This document shows positions 11,392 to 22,142 of a stretch of DNA of 64,000 bases, piece after piece. Made by a program: the position numbers and the translations under genes. Origin of the DNA: Staphylococcus pseudoxylosus. GTDB taxonomy: Bacteria > Bacillota > Bacilli > Staphylococcales > Staphylococcaceae. Numbering within the stretch: position 1 is the first letter of the stretch; every line of letters begins with the position of its first letter. The notes beneath the pieces are model-generated. The model was not told where the DNA came from and made no database searches. It worked only from the letters and a program-made list of their open reading frames with translations. Location: assembly GCF_003697915.1 (NCBI RefSeq), contig NZ_RCVN01000010.1:1-64000 (forward strand). Direction: 5' to 3'.

Positions 11392-12210
11392 TTAATAAAC
11401 CGATTCGATACCTTTTGCACTTTTAGATTTATTTAACACAATACCAAGAGCAATTGTAATTATTAGTAATACGATTGCTACGACTGACATCATATCAAAT
11501 GCCCCTTTGTAAACTAATCTATAAATAACAGCACCGATCATTCCGCCTGTGATAGGACCTAAAACAGGTACAATTGCATAACTCCAATTCGAATTACCTT
11601 TACCTGCAATTGGTAATATTGCATGTGCAATACGTGGACCTAAGTCACGAGCCGGATTAATCGCATAACCTGTTGGACCACCTAAACTTAAACCGATTGC
11701 AATAATCAAGCTACCAACGATTAATGGATTTAAACCATCAGCGATTTTATTCATACCGATAAACATTAAGCCTAATGTTAGAGCAGCAGTACCAATAATT
11801 TCACTTAAGAAGTTTGCAAAATAATTTTTAATCGCAGGCGCAGTAGAGAATACACCTAATTTTGCTCCTTGATCTTCTGTTTGTTTCCAGTGTGCTAAAT
11901 ACATTAACCAAACAACGATACCACCAGTAATACCACCTAGGATTTGGCAAATGATATACCCTGGTACCATACCCCAACTTAAAGCACCATCCATAGCGAA
12001 AGCAAGTGTTACCGCGGGGTTAAGATGTGCGCCTGAAATATTACCGACAGCATAGACTCCCATTGTAACTGCAAGCCCCCAACCTAATGCAATAACAATC
12101 CAATCCGCACCGTTACCAGCACTTTTTTTCAAATTGACGTTGGCACAAACGCCTCCCCCAAATAATACCAATATTGCTGTTCCCAAGAATTCAGCAAAAT
12201 ATACACTCAT
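11392..12210 (-). CDS. glpF: Glycerol uptake facilitator (aquaglyceroporin)
   Basis: 272-aa MIP-family channel for passive glycerol entry across the membrane. Both pore signatures are present: SGAHLNPAVT in the first half and GYAINPARDLGPR in the second. The Asp after NPAR is the aquaglyceroporin signature. About six hydrophobic membrane segments are visible, the first at residues 2-25. GGAGGAG lies shortly before the ATG. It is first in the glpF-K-D series and lies downstream of its own promoter, cre site and leader. Confidence 0.97.
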   Translation of the reverse strand: MSVYFAEFLGTAILVLFGGGVCANVNLKKSAGNGADWIVIALGWGLAVTMGVYAVGNISGAHLNPAVTLAFAMDGALSWGMVPGYIICQILGGITGGIVVWLMYLAHWKQTEDQGAKLGVFSTAPAIKNYFANFLSEIIGTAALTLGLMFIGMNKIADGLNPLIVGSLIIAIGLSLGGPTGYAINPARDLGPRIAHAILPIAGKGNSNWSYAIVPVLGPITGGMIGAVIYRLVYKGAFDMMSVVAIVLLIITIALGIVLNKSKSAKGIESVY

Positions 12211-12318
12211 AGAGACTCCTCCTAAAAATAGATAGAGAGACCCCTACAATTATAGCCAGTTTCGAACCACCGGTTTAATTACTGTAGAAATCTCCCATCT
12301 CTGTTCTAATTATTAACT
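12211..12318 (-). promoter_or_regulatory. glpF leader with putative GlpP-responsive hairpin
   Basis: Leader of about 108 nt. Read on the minus strand it begins near ACAGAGATGGGAGATTTC, almost the same as the start of the glpD leader. An imperfect hairpin is formed by GAGA-UUU-CUACA with UGUAG-GGG-UCUC and ends in a U-rich tract before AGGAGGAG. It is less perfect than the glpD hairpin. Control by GlpP is inferred from the shared motif and from Bacillus. Confidence 0.7.
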
Positions 12319-12325
12319 TGAATTC

Positions 12326-12355
12326 ATCTTACACCGATTTTGTAAGCGTTGTCAA
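12326..12355 (-). promoter_or_regulatory. glpF promoter overlapping a CcpA cre site
   Basis: On the minus strand, -35 TTGACA (12355-12350) is separated by 18 bp from -10 TAAGAT (12331-12326). The sequence TGACAACGCTTACA (12354-12341) overlaps the -35 and spacer and fits the cre consensus TGWNANCGNTNWCA at every position. Carbon catabolite repression of glycerol uptake by CcpA is therefore likely. Confidence 0.85.
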
Positions 12356-12381
12356 ACATTTTGTTAAAATCTTGTCACAAA

Positions 12382-13425
12382 TTAATCCTCAGTAACAGCA
12401 TTTTCAGTAATAAAAAATTGTTTAGTTTCGCAATTAATCTGTGCTTCAACACCATAAGGCAATATATGTTTAGGTTCGTTATGACCAAATGACAAATTAT
12501 ATAATATAGGTAATTGCTTGAGCGATTCTATGTTAAAAAATGTCAGTATTTCATTTTTATATTGCTCATAATAAGTATTGTTAAATGGTTTACCAAATAT
12601 TATACCGTTAACGCTATGGAACACTCCTTTTTTAAGCAATTGAAATAACATGTCTCTAAATTCTTCAGGATTAGGCATATCTTCTGAAGTTTCTAAAAAT
12701 AAAATAGCCTGTTCAAAATCATTTAATTGTGGAAACAATTCAGAATCTTTAATATCTACAAGTGTTTCCAAATTCCCACCTATTAAGTGTCCTTTGATAT
12801 TAACTTTTCCTTGGCCTTGCAGGAAAATATATCCTTGTTGTTGTATAACCGGTCTCGCTATGGTTTTATTTTCAACATCCCAACTCAATCCATAAGGCCT
12901 AATATATTTTGCAGGTCTCACTTCACCTATTGGCTCACTATTAAACCAATTGTTTTCTATATCCTTTATCGTATAACAATCCATGTTAATATTCTCTGCG
13001 AAATCTGTTAACAACGCTGGACCGTAAAAACTAGTGATACCCATTTTATAAAACATCATATGTACTGTTGTTGAATATGAATACCCTGAGAAAATTTTCG
13101 GGAATTTTTGGAGCGCTTCACGATCTACATAGGGCCATATCCTAATCGCATCATCTCCACCAATACAACTTATAATCGCTTTAACTTCTCTATCTCTTAT
13201 AGCTTCATTTAGGTCTGAGGCACGCAATTCTGGATGTTGTTGTATAAACTCACTGCCTTTTAGTGCATGTGGCATTATTTTTACTTTCAAACCGAAAACC
13301 TCTTGTAACCTTTGTATTCCTTGATATGTTCTCCATATAATCGCATCATCACCTGCGATACCTGATGATAGCGATACAATAGCAACCGTATCTCCCCGTT
13401 TTAACTTTTGCGGTTTTAACATCAT
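12382..13425 (-). CDS. S66 family peptidase (LD-carboxypeptidase / MccF-like)
   Basis: 347-aa cytoplasmic serine peptidase of family S66, which includes LD-carboxypeptidases that trim murein tetrapeptides and MccF-type enzymes that hydrolyse microcin C-like conjugates. The N-terminal GDTVAIVSLSSG and ISCIGGDDAIR segments are typical. The nucleophile is probably Ser116 in SGYSYST. Family members usually have Asp where this one has Tyr117. The Glu and His of the triad are probably in LETSEDMPN and FGHNEPK. GGGGG precedes two tandem ATGs (13425 and 13422), so the exact start is uncertain. It sits between glpP and glpF, where I recall no gene in S. aureus. Confidence 0.85.
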   Translation of the reverse strand: MMLKPQKLKRGDTVAIVSLSSGIAGDDAIIWRTYQGIQRLQEVFGLKVKIMPHALKGSEFIQQHPELRASDLNEAIRDREVKAIISCIGGDDAIRIWPYVDREALQKFPKIFSGYSYSTTVHMMFYKMGITSFYGPALLTDFAENINMDCYTIKDIENNWFNSEPIGEVRPAKYIRPYGLSWDVENKTIARPVIQQQGYIFLQGQGKVNIKGHLIGGNLETLVDIKDSELFPQLNDFEQAILFLETSEDMPNPEEFRDMLFQLLKKGVFHSVNGIIFGKPFNNTYYEQYKNEILTFFNIESLKQLPILYNLSFGHNEPKHILPYGVEAQINCETKQFFITENAVTED

Positions 13426-13450
13426 TAATCCCCCTTTAAAAATTTTATAA

Positions 13451-13509
13451 AAAAGTTAGCTCATTTAATGCGGCAATGAGATTACCTAATGCTTAAATGG
13501 CTAACTTTT
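13451..13509 (-). terminator. Terminator downstream of glpP
   Basis: Outer arms AAAAGTTAGC (13451-13460) and GCTAACTTTT (13500-13509), with an inner CTCATT/AATGAG stem in the long loop. On the minus strand it ends in a run of T. It lies 80 bp after the glpP stop and separates glpP from the S66 gene. Confidence 0.82.
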
Positions 13510-13591
13510 GAATTTCATTTGTTGTTTTTGAATTAATTTTTGAAAAATGCTGTGCAATTGTTTTAATTTGAATTAATTAAGTACGATTGAC

Positions 13592-14125
13592 TTACCATAA
13601 ATGTCTGTCACTTGTGGTAATATATTTAGCACCATTTTCGACCGCAACTTCAACTTCATCTACTGTGTTAATTAAGCCTCCAGCTATTACAGAAGTATTT
13701 GTTTCTTCATTAATAATTTGAATTGCTTTACTGGCAATTCCAGGTAATACTTCTACATAATCAGGCTCTACACGTTTAATTAGCTCTATGCTGCGTGATA
13801 AAGCATGACTATCTAATATAAAGACTCGAAAAACAGTCGTTGTATTCAATGATTTCGCCTTATTGATTACCTTTGTTTTAGTAGAAACTATACCCTTAGG
13901 ATGATAATTTTGTATGATATATTCGCATGCAAATTCATCATGACTCATACCTTTAATCAAATCGATATGCATATACGTTTCAATTTTATTCTTCTTAAGT
14001 AATTCCATGATGCTTTTAACATGTCCAATATGTGTATCTAGTAACACACATTCTTTATAATCCGTTTGTATCATTTTCTCCAAGTCTTTCATTGATCGAA
14101 TAGCTGGTAAAATATGTGGCTTCAT
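13592..14125 (-). CDS. glpP: Glycerol uptake operon antiterminator GlpP
   Basis: 177-aa TIM-barrel-like RNA-binding antiterminator. In Bacillus it responds to glycerol 3-phosphate and lets transcription pass the glpD and glpFK leader terminators. Recognisable segments are HILPAIRSMKDLE at the N-terminus, VLLDTHIGH, HIDLIKG, PKGIVSTK, VEVLPGI near the phosphate-binding end and VIAGGLI. It lies 11 bp after mutL on the same strand. Its presumed RNA targets are the leaders of glpF and glpD in this window. Confidence 0.95.
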   Translation of the reverse strand: MKPHILPAIRSMKDLEKMIQTDYKECVLLDTHIGHVKSIMELLKKNKIETYMHIDLIKGMSHDEFACEYIIQNYHPKGIVSTKTKVINKAKSLNTTTVFRVFILDSHALSRSIELIKRVEPDYVEVLPGIASKAIQIINEETNTSVIAGGLINTVDEVEVAVENGAKYITTSDRHLW

Positions 14126-14136
14126 CCACTAACCTC

Positions 14137-16134
14137 CTAGATAATTCGTTTGAACAGTCGCTCTAATTCATAATTTGAAAAGTTTATAATAATCGGTCTG
14201 CCATGTGGACAAGTAAAAGGATCTTCAGTTTCTCTTAATTGATTAACTAAATCAGCCATTTCATTATTTTTCAAATAGTGATTGGCTTTAATAGATTGTT
14301 TACAACTCATCATAATTGCAGCTTCTTCACGTATTTTTTTGACATTAACTTTCTTATGCTCTAATACATATTCAATCATATCTTTTATAATTTCTTCCGC
14401 TTCGGATGCTGGGAACCAAACTGGATAACTATCTACTATATAATCATTACCACCAAATGGTTCTAAATGCACGCCAACTTTGTCTAATTCTTCTTTATGT
14501 TGATTGATAATCATCAGTTCGTCTGTTGAAAAATGGAACGTTAAAGGAATTAGTAAATTTTGAATTTCATTTGAAACTTCGCCAATTTTCTCTCTAAAGT
14601 ACTCGTATTTAATCCGTTCTTGAGCAGCATGTTGATCAATCATATACATACCTTGTTCATTTTGAGCAATTATATATGTACCATGGACTTGACCAACTAC
14701 TTCCATATAAGGTACACGTCTTGAGGCATCTTTACTAATACTACCTTTGATATCTTGACTTGCGATATCTTGCTCCATGTCATCTTGGTTAAAAGTTTCG
14801 TGTCGGTTCTTTTGATCAAGCGTTGATGCTTGTTCGTAAGTATCCATTTCATTTAATAATGTTCTTTGTGATTGTGCATAATCGTCATTATTGACTTCTG
14901 TTTCCTGTACAGTTGATTGAAAATCATTATTATGTGTATTCTCATTATTATATTGTAATTGTGTTTGCGATTTGGATTCATGATTGTCATTATTTTCATG
15001 ACTTCCATAAGCTTGTATCTCATCACGAAGAGGTTGTTGAAGTTCGTTTTGTTGTTTACGTTTTTCAAAATCCATTTTTTGCTGTTCAAATTTATCCAGC
15101 ACTTTATTTTTCTTAGTGATTTTATCCATGTCGTTTTGCGGAATTAAAATACGATCTTGAAATGCTTCACGAATTTTTTCAACTATTAATTCAAAGAGTT
15201 GATCTTCTTTGGAAAGTCTTACTTCTAGTTTCGTCGGATGTACATTGACATCTACTAGTATAGGGTCCATTTCTATATTAATGTAACAAATAGGGAATCG
15301 GCCAATCATCAATAGCGTATGATAACCTTCCTGAATTGCCTTATTAAGTAAAAAGTTTTTAATATATCTACCATTTATAAAAATAGAAATGTAATGTTTG
15401 TTACTTCTAGAGTGCTCAGGTTTTGCGACATAACCTTCTAAATGGTAATCACTCGTATCTCCAGTAATATGCACTAAATCTTTAGCTACTTTCATACCAT
15501 ATATTTCAGCCATAACTTCATTTGTACGGCCAGAGCCATTTGTTTTAATGATAGTCTTACCATCAGAAATCAATGAAATACGTATATCAGGATGACTCAT
15601 TGCCATACGATTCACAATATCTGTTATTTTACCTAATTCTGTATATAAACTTTTAATATATTTGAGACGTGCAGGTGTATTATAAAATAGTGATTCAACT
15701 AAAATATCTGTACCACGTTTAGCTTTTGCTGGTTTTTGATTAAGAATTTCACCATTTTCAACATAAATTTCTTGCCCTTCTTCATTATCTGTACAAGTCT
15801 TCAGTGTCACTTTCGACACTGAAGATATACTTGCTAAGGCTTCTCCTCGGAAACCTAACGTACGTATGTGGAACAAATCATCATCTTGATCTAATTTACT
15901 CGTAGCATGGCGATGAAATACGAGCCCTAAATCATCTATGGCAATCCCTGTACCATTATCGACTACACGGATAGACTCAACACCTGACTGCGCTACTTCT
16001 ATATTGATTTCGGTCGCTTGGGCATCAATGGCATTCTCTAATAATTCTTTAACTACTGATCCTGGACGTTCAACAACTTCTCCAGCAGCAATTTTATTTG
16101 CTAATGATGTCTGTAACTCTTTAATTTTACCCAT
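14137..16134 (-). CDS. mutL: DNA mismatch repair protein MutL
   Basis: 665-aa GHKL ATPase and endonuclease of mismatch repair. ATP-site motifs are [18 protein letters not shown] and HATSKL with [11 protein letters not shown] variable linker of about residues 330-460, rich in Asn and Gln, connects to the C-terminal dimerisation and nuclease domain. That domain carries the endonuclease motif [12 protein letters not shown], so it is a nicking-type MutL with strand discrimination independent of MutH. GAGGTG precedes the ATG. It starts 12 bp after mutS. Confidence 0.97.
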   Translation of the reverse strand: MGKIKELQTSLANKIAAGEVVERPGSVVKELLENAIDAQATEINIEVAQSGVESIRVVDNGTGIAIDDLGLVFHRHATSKLDQDDDLFHIRTLGFRGEALASISSVSKVTLKTCTDNEEGQEIYVENGEILNQKPAKAKRGTDILVESLFYNTPARLKYIKSLYTELGKITDIVNRMAMSHPDIRISLISDGKTIIKTNGSGRTNEVMAEIYGMKVAKDLVHITGDTSDYHLEGYVAKPEHSRSNKHYISIFINGRYIKNFLLNKAIQEGYHTLLMIGRFPICYINIEMDPILVDVNVHPTKLEVRLSKEDQLFELIVEKIREAFQDRILIPQNDMDKITKKNKVLDKFEQQKMDFEKRKQQNELQQPLRDEIQAYGSHENNDNHESKSQTQLQYNNENTHNNDFQSTVQETEVNNDDYAQSQRTLLNEMDTYEQASTLDQKNRHETFNQDDMEQDIASQDIKGSISKDASRRVPYMEVVGQVHGTYIIAQNEQGMYMIDQHAAQERIKYEYFREKIGEVSNEIQNLLIPLTFHFSTDELMIINQHKEELDKVGVHLEPFGGNDYIVDSYPVWFPASEAEEIIKDMIEYVLEHKKVNVKKIREEAAIMMSCKQSIKANHYLKNNEMADLVNQLRETEDPFTCPHGRPIIINFSNYELERLFKRII

Positions 16135-16146
16135 TTGACTTCACCT

Positions 16147-18801
16147 CTATTTCAATTGTCTTTGTAATTCACTTAGTTTCACAAGTGCTTCTATAGGTGT
16201 CATATTAGATAAGTTCAATGTTTTAATTTCATTTTCAACTTCACTTTGTTTTGCAGATGTATCGAATAAATCAAATGCCGCCTGTTCAAATTGACTTTGC
16301 TCTTGGCTAGCAGATTCCTTAGCATCTGGTGTTTGAGATTGGTACGTTGCACGTGACTCATTTACTGAATCATTAAATGGCTCATTGCTACTATGCTCTA
16401 ATTCCACGGTATTAACATCAACTTTAGTTTCTTGTTTATTGCTTTGTTCGAAATCATCTAATATGACTTGCGCTCTATCAATCACTGCATCTGGTAAGTT
16501 TGCTAATTTAGCTACTTGTATACCATAACTATCATCAACTGCGCCATCTTTCACTTTATGAAGGAATATCAATTCACCTTTATATTCATTTGCTGCAACA
16601 TGTACATTTTTCAAACAAGGCAACGACTGATCTAGCGTAGTTAATTCATGATAATGTGTTGAAAATAACGTCTTAGCATTCGAAGTATGTGCAACATACT
16701 CAATCATTGCTTGAGCTAATGCTAAACCATCATAAGTAGATGTACCACGTCCTATTTCATCAAAAATGATTAGGCTGTCTTCAGTAGCATGAGCAAGGGC
16801 TTTTTGTGCTTCTAACATTTCAACCATAAACGTACTTTTACCTGAAACTAGATCATCGGCAGCACCAATTCTAGTAAAAATTTGATCAAAAACAGGTAAG
16901 GTTGCCGATTCACATGGCACATAAGCACCCATCTGCGCCATGATACTAATTATGGCTACTTGTCTCATATAAGTGGATTTACCTGACATATTTGGACCAG
17001 TAATTAAATATATAAATGTATCTTGATTAAGTGCACAATCATTAGGCACGTAGTCATTATGATCCATTACACGTTCTACCACAGGGTGTCTCGAATTGGT
17101 AAGTTCTAACGTTTTATCTTCACTAAAAGTAGGTCGTGCATAATTATATTTTTGAGCAATTTCTGCAAAACTTTGTAAACAGTCAAGTTCTGATATCACT
17201 TTTGCTTGTTTTTGTAATCGCTCTGTATATGATTTAATTTGTTCTCTAAGCGCTACAAACAATTGATACTCTAATTCAATTGCTTTGTCTTCAGCTCCTA
17301 AGATAATATCCTCTTTTTCTTTCAACTCATCTGTTATAAAACGTTCGGCATTTGAAAGTGTTTGCTTTCTGTGATAACCATAAGCTGTCGGGTCAAAACC
17401 TTGTAAGTTAGCTCGTGTGATTTCAATAAAGTAACCAAACACTTTATTAAAACTGATTTTAAGTGATTTAATGCCAGTTCTCTCGCGTTCTTTGGCTTGT
17501 AATTCTGCTAACCATGTTTTACCATTTTTTGAAGCTTCTAAATAACTATCTAATTCACTGTTAAAACCTGTTTTAAACAGACCGCCCTCTTTAACTGAAA
17601 TCGGTGGTTCTTCTTTTAAGCTTTCTTCTAATAAAACTAATAAATCATCTAAAGGTTCTAATGCTTTAAATTGTGCAGTCATTTGTTCATCGAAACCTTC
17701 TAATAAGTGCTTAATATTTGGAATTTCTGAGATTGAATGTTTTAACTGAATCAAATCACGTGCATTGACATTGCCATAGCTAACACGTCCCACTAATCTC
17801 TCAATATCATATACTTGATTTAAATGATTACGTAAAGTGTCTCTTTCAATAAAATGATTTATAAATTGACTAACTGTATCTAAACGAGATTCGATTTGCG
17901 ATTTTTGAATAAGCGGGCGATCAATCCATTGCTTTAAGCGTCTAGCCCCCATAGGTGTTTTAGTTTCATCCATTAACCATAACAATGTACCTTTTTTAGT
18001 TTTCAAACGTATGCTTTCAGTCAATTCTAAATTACGTTTTGCATAGAAATCCATTTTCATAAAGTCAATCGCTTCGTACTTAATTACAGTTTCAATATGT
18101 GATAAATCTCTTTTTTGCGTATGATGGATATAATCTAATAATAGTTGAGTTGCATTAAACAAATATGTTTCCGTCATATTATTAACTTCATAACTCGCAT
18201 CAGAAATATCTGGTAACACAGTAATTGTCTCCGTAGTCAAACTAATTTGGCGTTTTAACGTTTCACCTATTTCTTCATTAACAACGATTTCATTAGGGTT
18301 AATTGTTGTAATTTCATTAATTAATGTCGCTTCATCTTCAAAATGAGTAGCCTTCAATTCACCTGTAGACACATCACAATAACTTAATGCGTATGTTGAT
18401 GCACCTTGAATAAAACTTAATATATAGTTGTTTTGCTTTTCATCAACGCCGCCTTGGTCCATCACTGTACCAGGTGTAACGATGCGTACCACTTCACGGC
18501 GAACCATACCTTTTGTCTGCCTTGGATCTTCCATTTGTTCACAAATAGCTACTTTATATCCATTACTAATCAACGTTTCAATGTAACCATCCGCAGAATG
18601 ATAAGGTACGCCACACATTGGTATTGGATCTTCCTTTTTGGCGTCACGTTTTGTTAATGTTATTTCTAAAACTCTAGATGCAACTTTAGCATCCTCGAAA
18701 AACATTTCGTAAAAGTCTCCTAATCTAAAAAATAAGAGACAATCTTGATATTGCGATTTGATTTTTAAATACTGTTGCATCATTGGCGTTTGATTTGTCA
18801 T
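16147..18801 (-). CDS. mutS: DNA mismatch recognition protein MutS
   Basis: 884-aa mismatch-binding ATPase. The N-terminal domain starts with [14 protein letters not shown] and contains [15 protein letters not shown], including the Phe-x-Glu element that wedges into mismatches. Walker A is GPNMSGKST, Walker B is [13 protein letters not shown], and STHYHELT follows. The C-terminal 90 residues before the last helix form a variable linker rich in Ser, Glu and Gln. It heads the mutS-mutL-glpP series. Confidence 0.97.
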   Translation of the reverse strand: MTNQTPMMQQYLKIKSQYQDCLLFFRLGDFYEMFFEDAKVASRVLEITLTKRDAKKEDPIPMCGVPYHSADGYIETLISNGYKVAICEQMEDPRQTKGMVRREVVRIVTPGTVMDQGGVDEKQNNYILSFIQGASTYALSYCDVSTGELKATHFEDEATLINEITTINPNEIVVNEEIGETLKRQISLTTETITVLPDISDASYEVNNMTETYLFNATQLLLDYIHHTQKRDLSHIETVIKYEAIDFMKMDFYAKRNLELTESIRLKTKKGTLLWLMDETKTPMGARRLKQWIDRPLIQKSQIESRLDTVSQFINHFIERDTLRNHLNQVYDIERLVGRVSYGNVNARDLIQLKHSISEIPNIKHLLEGFDEQMTAQFKALEPLDDLLVLLEESLKEEPPISVKEGGLFKTGFNSELDSYLEASKNGKTWLAELQAKERERTGIKSLKISFNKVFGYFIEITRANLQGFDPTAYGYHRKQTLSNAERFITDELKEKEDIILGAEDKAIELEYQLFVALREQIKSYTERLQKQAKVISELDCLQSFAEIAQKYNYARPTFSEDKTLELTNSRHPVVERVMDHNDYVPNDCALNQDTFIYLITGPNMSGKSTYMRQVAIISIMAQMGAYVPCESATLPVFDQIFTRIGAADDLVSGKSTFMVEMLEAQKALAHATEDSLIIFDEIGRGTSTYDGLALAQAMIEYVAHTSNAKTLFSTHYHELTTLDQSLPCLKNVHVAANEYKGELIFLHKVKDGAVDDSYGIQVAKLANLPDAVIDRAQVILDDFEQSNKQETKVDVNTVELEHSSNEPFNDSVNESRATYQSQTPDAKESASQEQSQFEQAAFDLFDTSAKQSEVENEIKTLNLSNMTPIEALVKLSELQRQLK

Positions 18802-19120
18802 ATTAATATGTCACAGTCCTTTTTTAAATTCTTATGTATTTGTTTTCACTTAATATTTGTTGGTTTATAAATTAAATTAATGATCAATTTTCATCAATAG
18901 TCAGGCACATTTACTTACTGAATATAGACGTGATCCCGTGCATTTCTGAATACTTCCATTGATTTTTTAATCATACCCGCTCATTTTCTTTAACTAATTT
19001 AGTTAATTTAACTCTTAAATTTTAACATATGTTTTCAATTTTCGCCCATTTATTAAATTAATATACAGGCACTCATTTATTAACTTCACATTTTCATAAG
19101 TTAAAGATTAATTTAAGAAC
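18802..19120. other. Intergenic region upstream of mutS
   Basis: About 320 bp of A+T-rich sequence between mutS and the thiW terminator. It presumably contains the mutS promoter, but I could not assign convincing boxes. No reading frame, RNA or repeat could be supported. Confidence 0.4.
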
Positions 19121-19218
19121 AAAAAAATTAAGGCAACTTTGTAAATGATTGATTTAATAGATCTACTTCTGCAGTATATCTATCAAACCAAACTCATATG
19201 AGTAACAAAGTGCCTTAA
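19121..19218 (-). terminator. Terminator downstream of thiW
   Basis: Long-looped inverted repeat with arms TTAAGGCAACTTTGT (19128-19142) and ACAAAGTGCCTTAA (19205-19218), one unpaired base. The loop is about 62 nt. On the minus strand the structure is followed by TTTTTTT (19127-19121). It begins 20 bp after the thiW stop. Confidence 0.75.
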
Positions 19219-19237
19219 CTTGATTTATTAAGATTGA

Positions 19238-19726
19238 TTATAAATATTTTTTTAATATACCTTTTCTTTTCAATATCATTAAAATGATATAACTAATGAT
19301 GGCACCAATGACACTCGATACAATAAAGGCTGTCATTAAAGGTTTAACAGCAAAGTTTGAAAAGCCTAACAGCCATGCTAACGGTATGCACATGATACTA
19401 CCAATAATGCCTGTACCTATTACTTCTCCCACTGCCGCCATAAAGATATGTTTACGATAAAAATAGAACCCACTAGCAAGTAATACACCTACCATACTCC
19501 CTGGAAAAGCAAAGAAACTCCCTGTCCCAAAAATCATACGTATGATAGATGAAATAAAAGCTTGCGCAAGCCCAAACCATGGCCCTACTAGAACAGCACA
19601 CAACACATTAACCAAATGTTGAATTGGTGCTGCTTTAACTGGGCCTAATGGAATTACAATAATACTACTTAACACAACGTTGATAGCAATAAAAATTGCA
19701 GTTAGCGTTAACTTTCTCGTCTTCAT
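19238..19726 (-). CDS. thiW: ECF transporter substrate-binding component ThiW
   Basis: 162-aa integral membrane protein with about five hydrophobic segments. AAPIQHLVNVLCAVLVGPW and the GSFFAFPGSMVGVLLAS region are typical of ThiW, the S component thought to import the thiazole precursor of thiamine with the shared ECF module. The energising ATPases are not in this window. The ATG at 19726 follows AAAGGA by about 10 nt; an ATG three codons upstream (19735) is the alternative. No THI-box riboswitch fits the 41 bp after ymcA, so expression probably depends on ymcA readthrough or an unseen promoter. Substrate assignment is by family only. Confidence 0.82.
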   Translation of the reverse strand: MKTRKLTLTAIFIAINVVLSSIIVIPLGPVKAAPIQHLVNVLCAVLVGPWFGLAQAFISSIIRMIFGTGSFFAFPGSMVGVLLASGFYFYRKHIFMAAVGEVIGTGIIGSIMCIPLAWLLGFSNFAVKPLMTAFIVSSVIGAIISYIILMILKRKGILKKYL

Positions 19727-19767
19727 ATGGCTCATTTCCTTTCCAACAAGTTCCACCACAATCTCTG

Positions 19768-20127
19768 TTAATCTTTATCTTCCAGTTGTTGATTCAAACG
19801 ATCTGACATGGTACTAATCATCATTTGTAATAAATCATTCGCTTCAGTCTGTGATTCCCTAAACTCTTCTACAATAGGTAAAATATTAATATCTTCCTCA
19901 ATATGCTGAATTTTATCCTCAGAATCTTTTAATGCTTGTGTCTTACCGTAGTTTTGTAAGTTAACCGATTGCTTTTGATTTTTTTTTAATTCTTTCATTC
20001 GCTGCTCTATATTTTTATTTTGATGTATTTGCGATTCAACATTATGGTATTCCTTAACTGTATCTAAAGATTTTATGCGTTCACTAATACGATCCGCTTC
20101 TGCTAAAATTTCTTCTTTTTCATACAT
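19768..20127 (-). CDS. ymcA: RicA/YmcA family protein
   Basis: 119-aa helical protein of the YlbF/YmcA family. In Bacillus, RicA joins RicF and RicT in a complex that supports RNase Y maturation cleavages, sporulation and biofilm. Residues 10-75 are predicted to be long amphipathic helices with many Glu, Lys and Gln. The start ATG shares one base with the miaB stop (TAATG), so translation is coupled. RNase Y is encoded at 29965-31524. Confidence 0.88.
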   Translation of the reverse strand: MYEKEEILAEADRISERIKSLDTVKEYHNVESQIHQNKNIEQRMKELKKNQKQSVNLQNYGKTQALKDSEDKIQHIEEDINILPIVEEFRESQTEANDLLQMMISTMSDRLNQQLEDKD

Positions 20128-21668
20128 TATGGTGTCACCATCTCTTGTTTACTTACATTTAAGAATGTACCATTAAGAGAAAATTGTTTCGCTTCATCTA
20201 CTTGTACATCTACAATTTTACCAATCATAGATTTAGGCGCTTTGAAGTTGACTAATTTGTTTTTTGAAGTGTAACCGGCTAAGACTGTTTCGTCTTTTTT
20301 ACTAGATCCTTCACATAAGACTTGTACAACTTCGCCTTCATATGTTTGCATAGCACGTTCAGAATAGTATGCAACCTTTTTATTCAATTGTTGTAATCTA
20401 TCTTTTTTCACGTCTAAAGGTACATTATCTTTCATTTTAGCTGCAGGCGTACCATCTCTTTGTGAATAAATATACGTATAAGCATGTTCAAATTCAACTT
20501 CATCATAAAGTGTTAATGTTTCTTCGAATTGTTCATCTGTCTCGTTTGGATAACCGACGATGATATCAGTTGTTAAAGCAACATTAGGAATTCTTGACTT
20601 GATGCGATTAACTAAGTCTAAGTAACTTTCACGTGTGTATTTACGTCCCATAATTTTAAGCACGGCATTATTACCCGATTGAACTGGAAGATGAACATGA
20701 GGAACAATGTTTCCGCCGTTAGCAATAACCTCAATCATTCTGTCCGTGAAGTCCCATGGGTGACTCGTTGTAAACCTTACTCTTGGAATATCAATTTGAG
20801 AGATATCCTCTAACAAATCACCTAAACCATATGCTAAACCATCTATATCTTTGCCGTATGCATTAACGTTTTGGCCTAACAATGTAATTTCTTGATACCC
20901 TTGACGTGCTAAATCTCTTACTTCTTCGATAATATCTTCTGGTCGTCTACTACGTTCCTTCCCTCTTGTGAATGGAACGATACAGTATGTACAAAACTTA
21001 TCACAACCATACATAATATTTACCCACGCTTTGATATTGCCTTCTCTTACTTTTGGAAGGTTTTCAATGACATCGCCCTCTTTTGACCAAACTTCAACTA
21101 CCATCGCTTTTGATAAATACGCTTCTTCAAGTATTTCTGGTAAACGATGAATATTATGTGTACCAAAAATCATATCTACATTTTGGTATGATTTTAAGAT
21201 TTTATTTACGACAGATTCTTCTTGAGACATACATCCACAGACACCAATTACTGTTTCTGGTTTCTCTTTTTTCAAATGCTTTAAGTTACCGATTTCACTA
21301 AACACTTTATTCTCCGCATTTTCGCGAATGGCACATGTATTAATTAAAATAACGTCTGCCTGATTAATATCTTCCGTTGGTGTATAACCTAATGCCCCTA
21401 GGATACCAGCCATTACCTCTGTATCATGCGCATTCATCTGACAACCATATGTTTTAATTAAAAATGTTTTTCCTTGTCCCATATTTCTATATTTCTCATC
21501 TATTTGAAAATCACGGTTATAATTAATTTCTTCTTTTCCGCGTTTACGCGCTTCTTTTAAACTTGGCGGTTGATACACGTGTTCAAAATACTTGCTATAG
21601 TCTTTTTCCTTTTTATCTCGTTCCGCTAAAATATCTATAGAAGTACTTTTTCTTTGTTCTTCATTCAC
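20127..21668 (-). CDS. miaB: tRNA-2-methylthio-N6-isopentenyladenosine methylthiotransferase MiaB
   Basis: 513-aa radical SAM enzyme that adds a methylthio group to the i6A37 made by MiaA. An N-terminal extension of about 65 residues precedes the MTTase domain ([12 protein letters not shown], with the first auxiliary cluster cysteines here, at NTCAIRENA and at GVCGCMSQ). The radical SAM motif follows in [16 protein letters not shown] (CxxxCxxC), and a C-terminal TRAM domain ends the protein. It overlaps ymcA by one base. Confidence 0.96.
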   Translation of the reverse strand: MNEEQRKSTSIDILAERDKKEKDYSKYFEHVYQPPSLKEARKRGKEEINYNRDFQIDEKYRNMGQGKTFLIKTYGCQMNAHDTEVMAGILGALGYTPTEDINQADVILINTCAIRENAENKVFSEIGNLKHLKKEKPETVIGVCGCMSQEESVVNKILKSYQNVDMIFGTHNIHRLPEILEEAYLSKAMVVEVWSKEGDVIENLPKVREGNIKAWVNIMYGCDKFCTYCIVPFTRGKERSRRPEDIIEEVRDLARQGYQEITLLGQNVNAYGKDIDGLAYGLGDLLEDISQIDIPRVRFTTSHPWDFTDRMIEVIANGGNIVPHVHLPVQSGNNAVLKIMGRKYTRESYLDLVNRIKSRIPNVALTTDIIVGYPNETDEQFEETLTLYDEVEFEHAYTYIYSQRDGTPAAKMKDNVPLDVKKDRLQQLNKKVAYYSERAMQTYEGEVVQVLCEGSSKKDETVLAGYTSKNKLVNFKAPKSMIGKIVDVQVDEAKQFSLNGTFLNVSKQEMVTP

Positions 21669-22142
21669 TCTACAAAACCCTTTCTATATCATAAAAACTA
21701 AGAACAAGTATTTTAAAATATCCCTCAAGGTTCTGTTTTTTCAACCTTGACGTTCAAAGTTCTTTAAATTTATCCATAGTCATTACTACATTATATTAAA
21801 TTTGACTTCAAAGTGCAAAAAGACTAACAAATAATCAGTCTATTGCACAATATTTTCAATACTGAGATCATCCAATCACAATTTAGCGTTTTAAAATGCA
21901 AATGAGGGAGCGGTAAAGAGCTTCTGACTGAAATCATATCTTTCTTAAATGATTACGTCTGGGCTCCACTTCCTGCTCCCTTAAATATAATTAAGTTCCA
22001 ATTCACTTTATACATGTATTTTATCTGAATTTTAGACCATTTATATTATTTTGACTAATCTACCTCTATTAAACATAAACAGAGGTCATAAACAAATACC
22101 GTATTTACAGTTTGTCTTTTTGCATCATTTCACGTGTTAAAT
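21669..22142. other. Intergenic region between miaB and the thiamine-binding protein gene
   Basis: 474 bp. Contains a TCAAGGTT / AACCTTGA inverted repeat near 21725-21750, with no T run on either side, and the repeat element at 21906-21980. No gene seen. Confidence 0.5.
21906..21980. repeat. Dispersed staphylococcal hairpin repeat, divergent copy
   Basis: Begins GGGAGCGG and ends CTGCTCCC. An inner arm pair is GACTGAAATCAT with ATGATTACGTC. The layout of outer GGGAGC arms and inner GAAATC arms matches the copies at 47665, 50257 and 63402, with lower identity. Confidence 0.65.

Noticed and set aside
14853..15116. Overlapping frames in both directions inside mutL
   Set aside because: They lie in the low-complexity Asn/Gln linker and are A+T-driven shadows of mutL without ribosome sites.
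21725..21750. Terminator after the miaB promoter region (TCAAGGTT / AACCTTGA)
   Set aside because: There is no T run next to either arm and no gene ends nearby, so I list it only as an inverted repeat.
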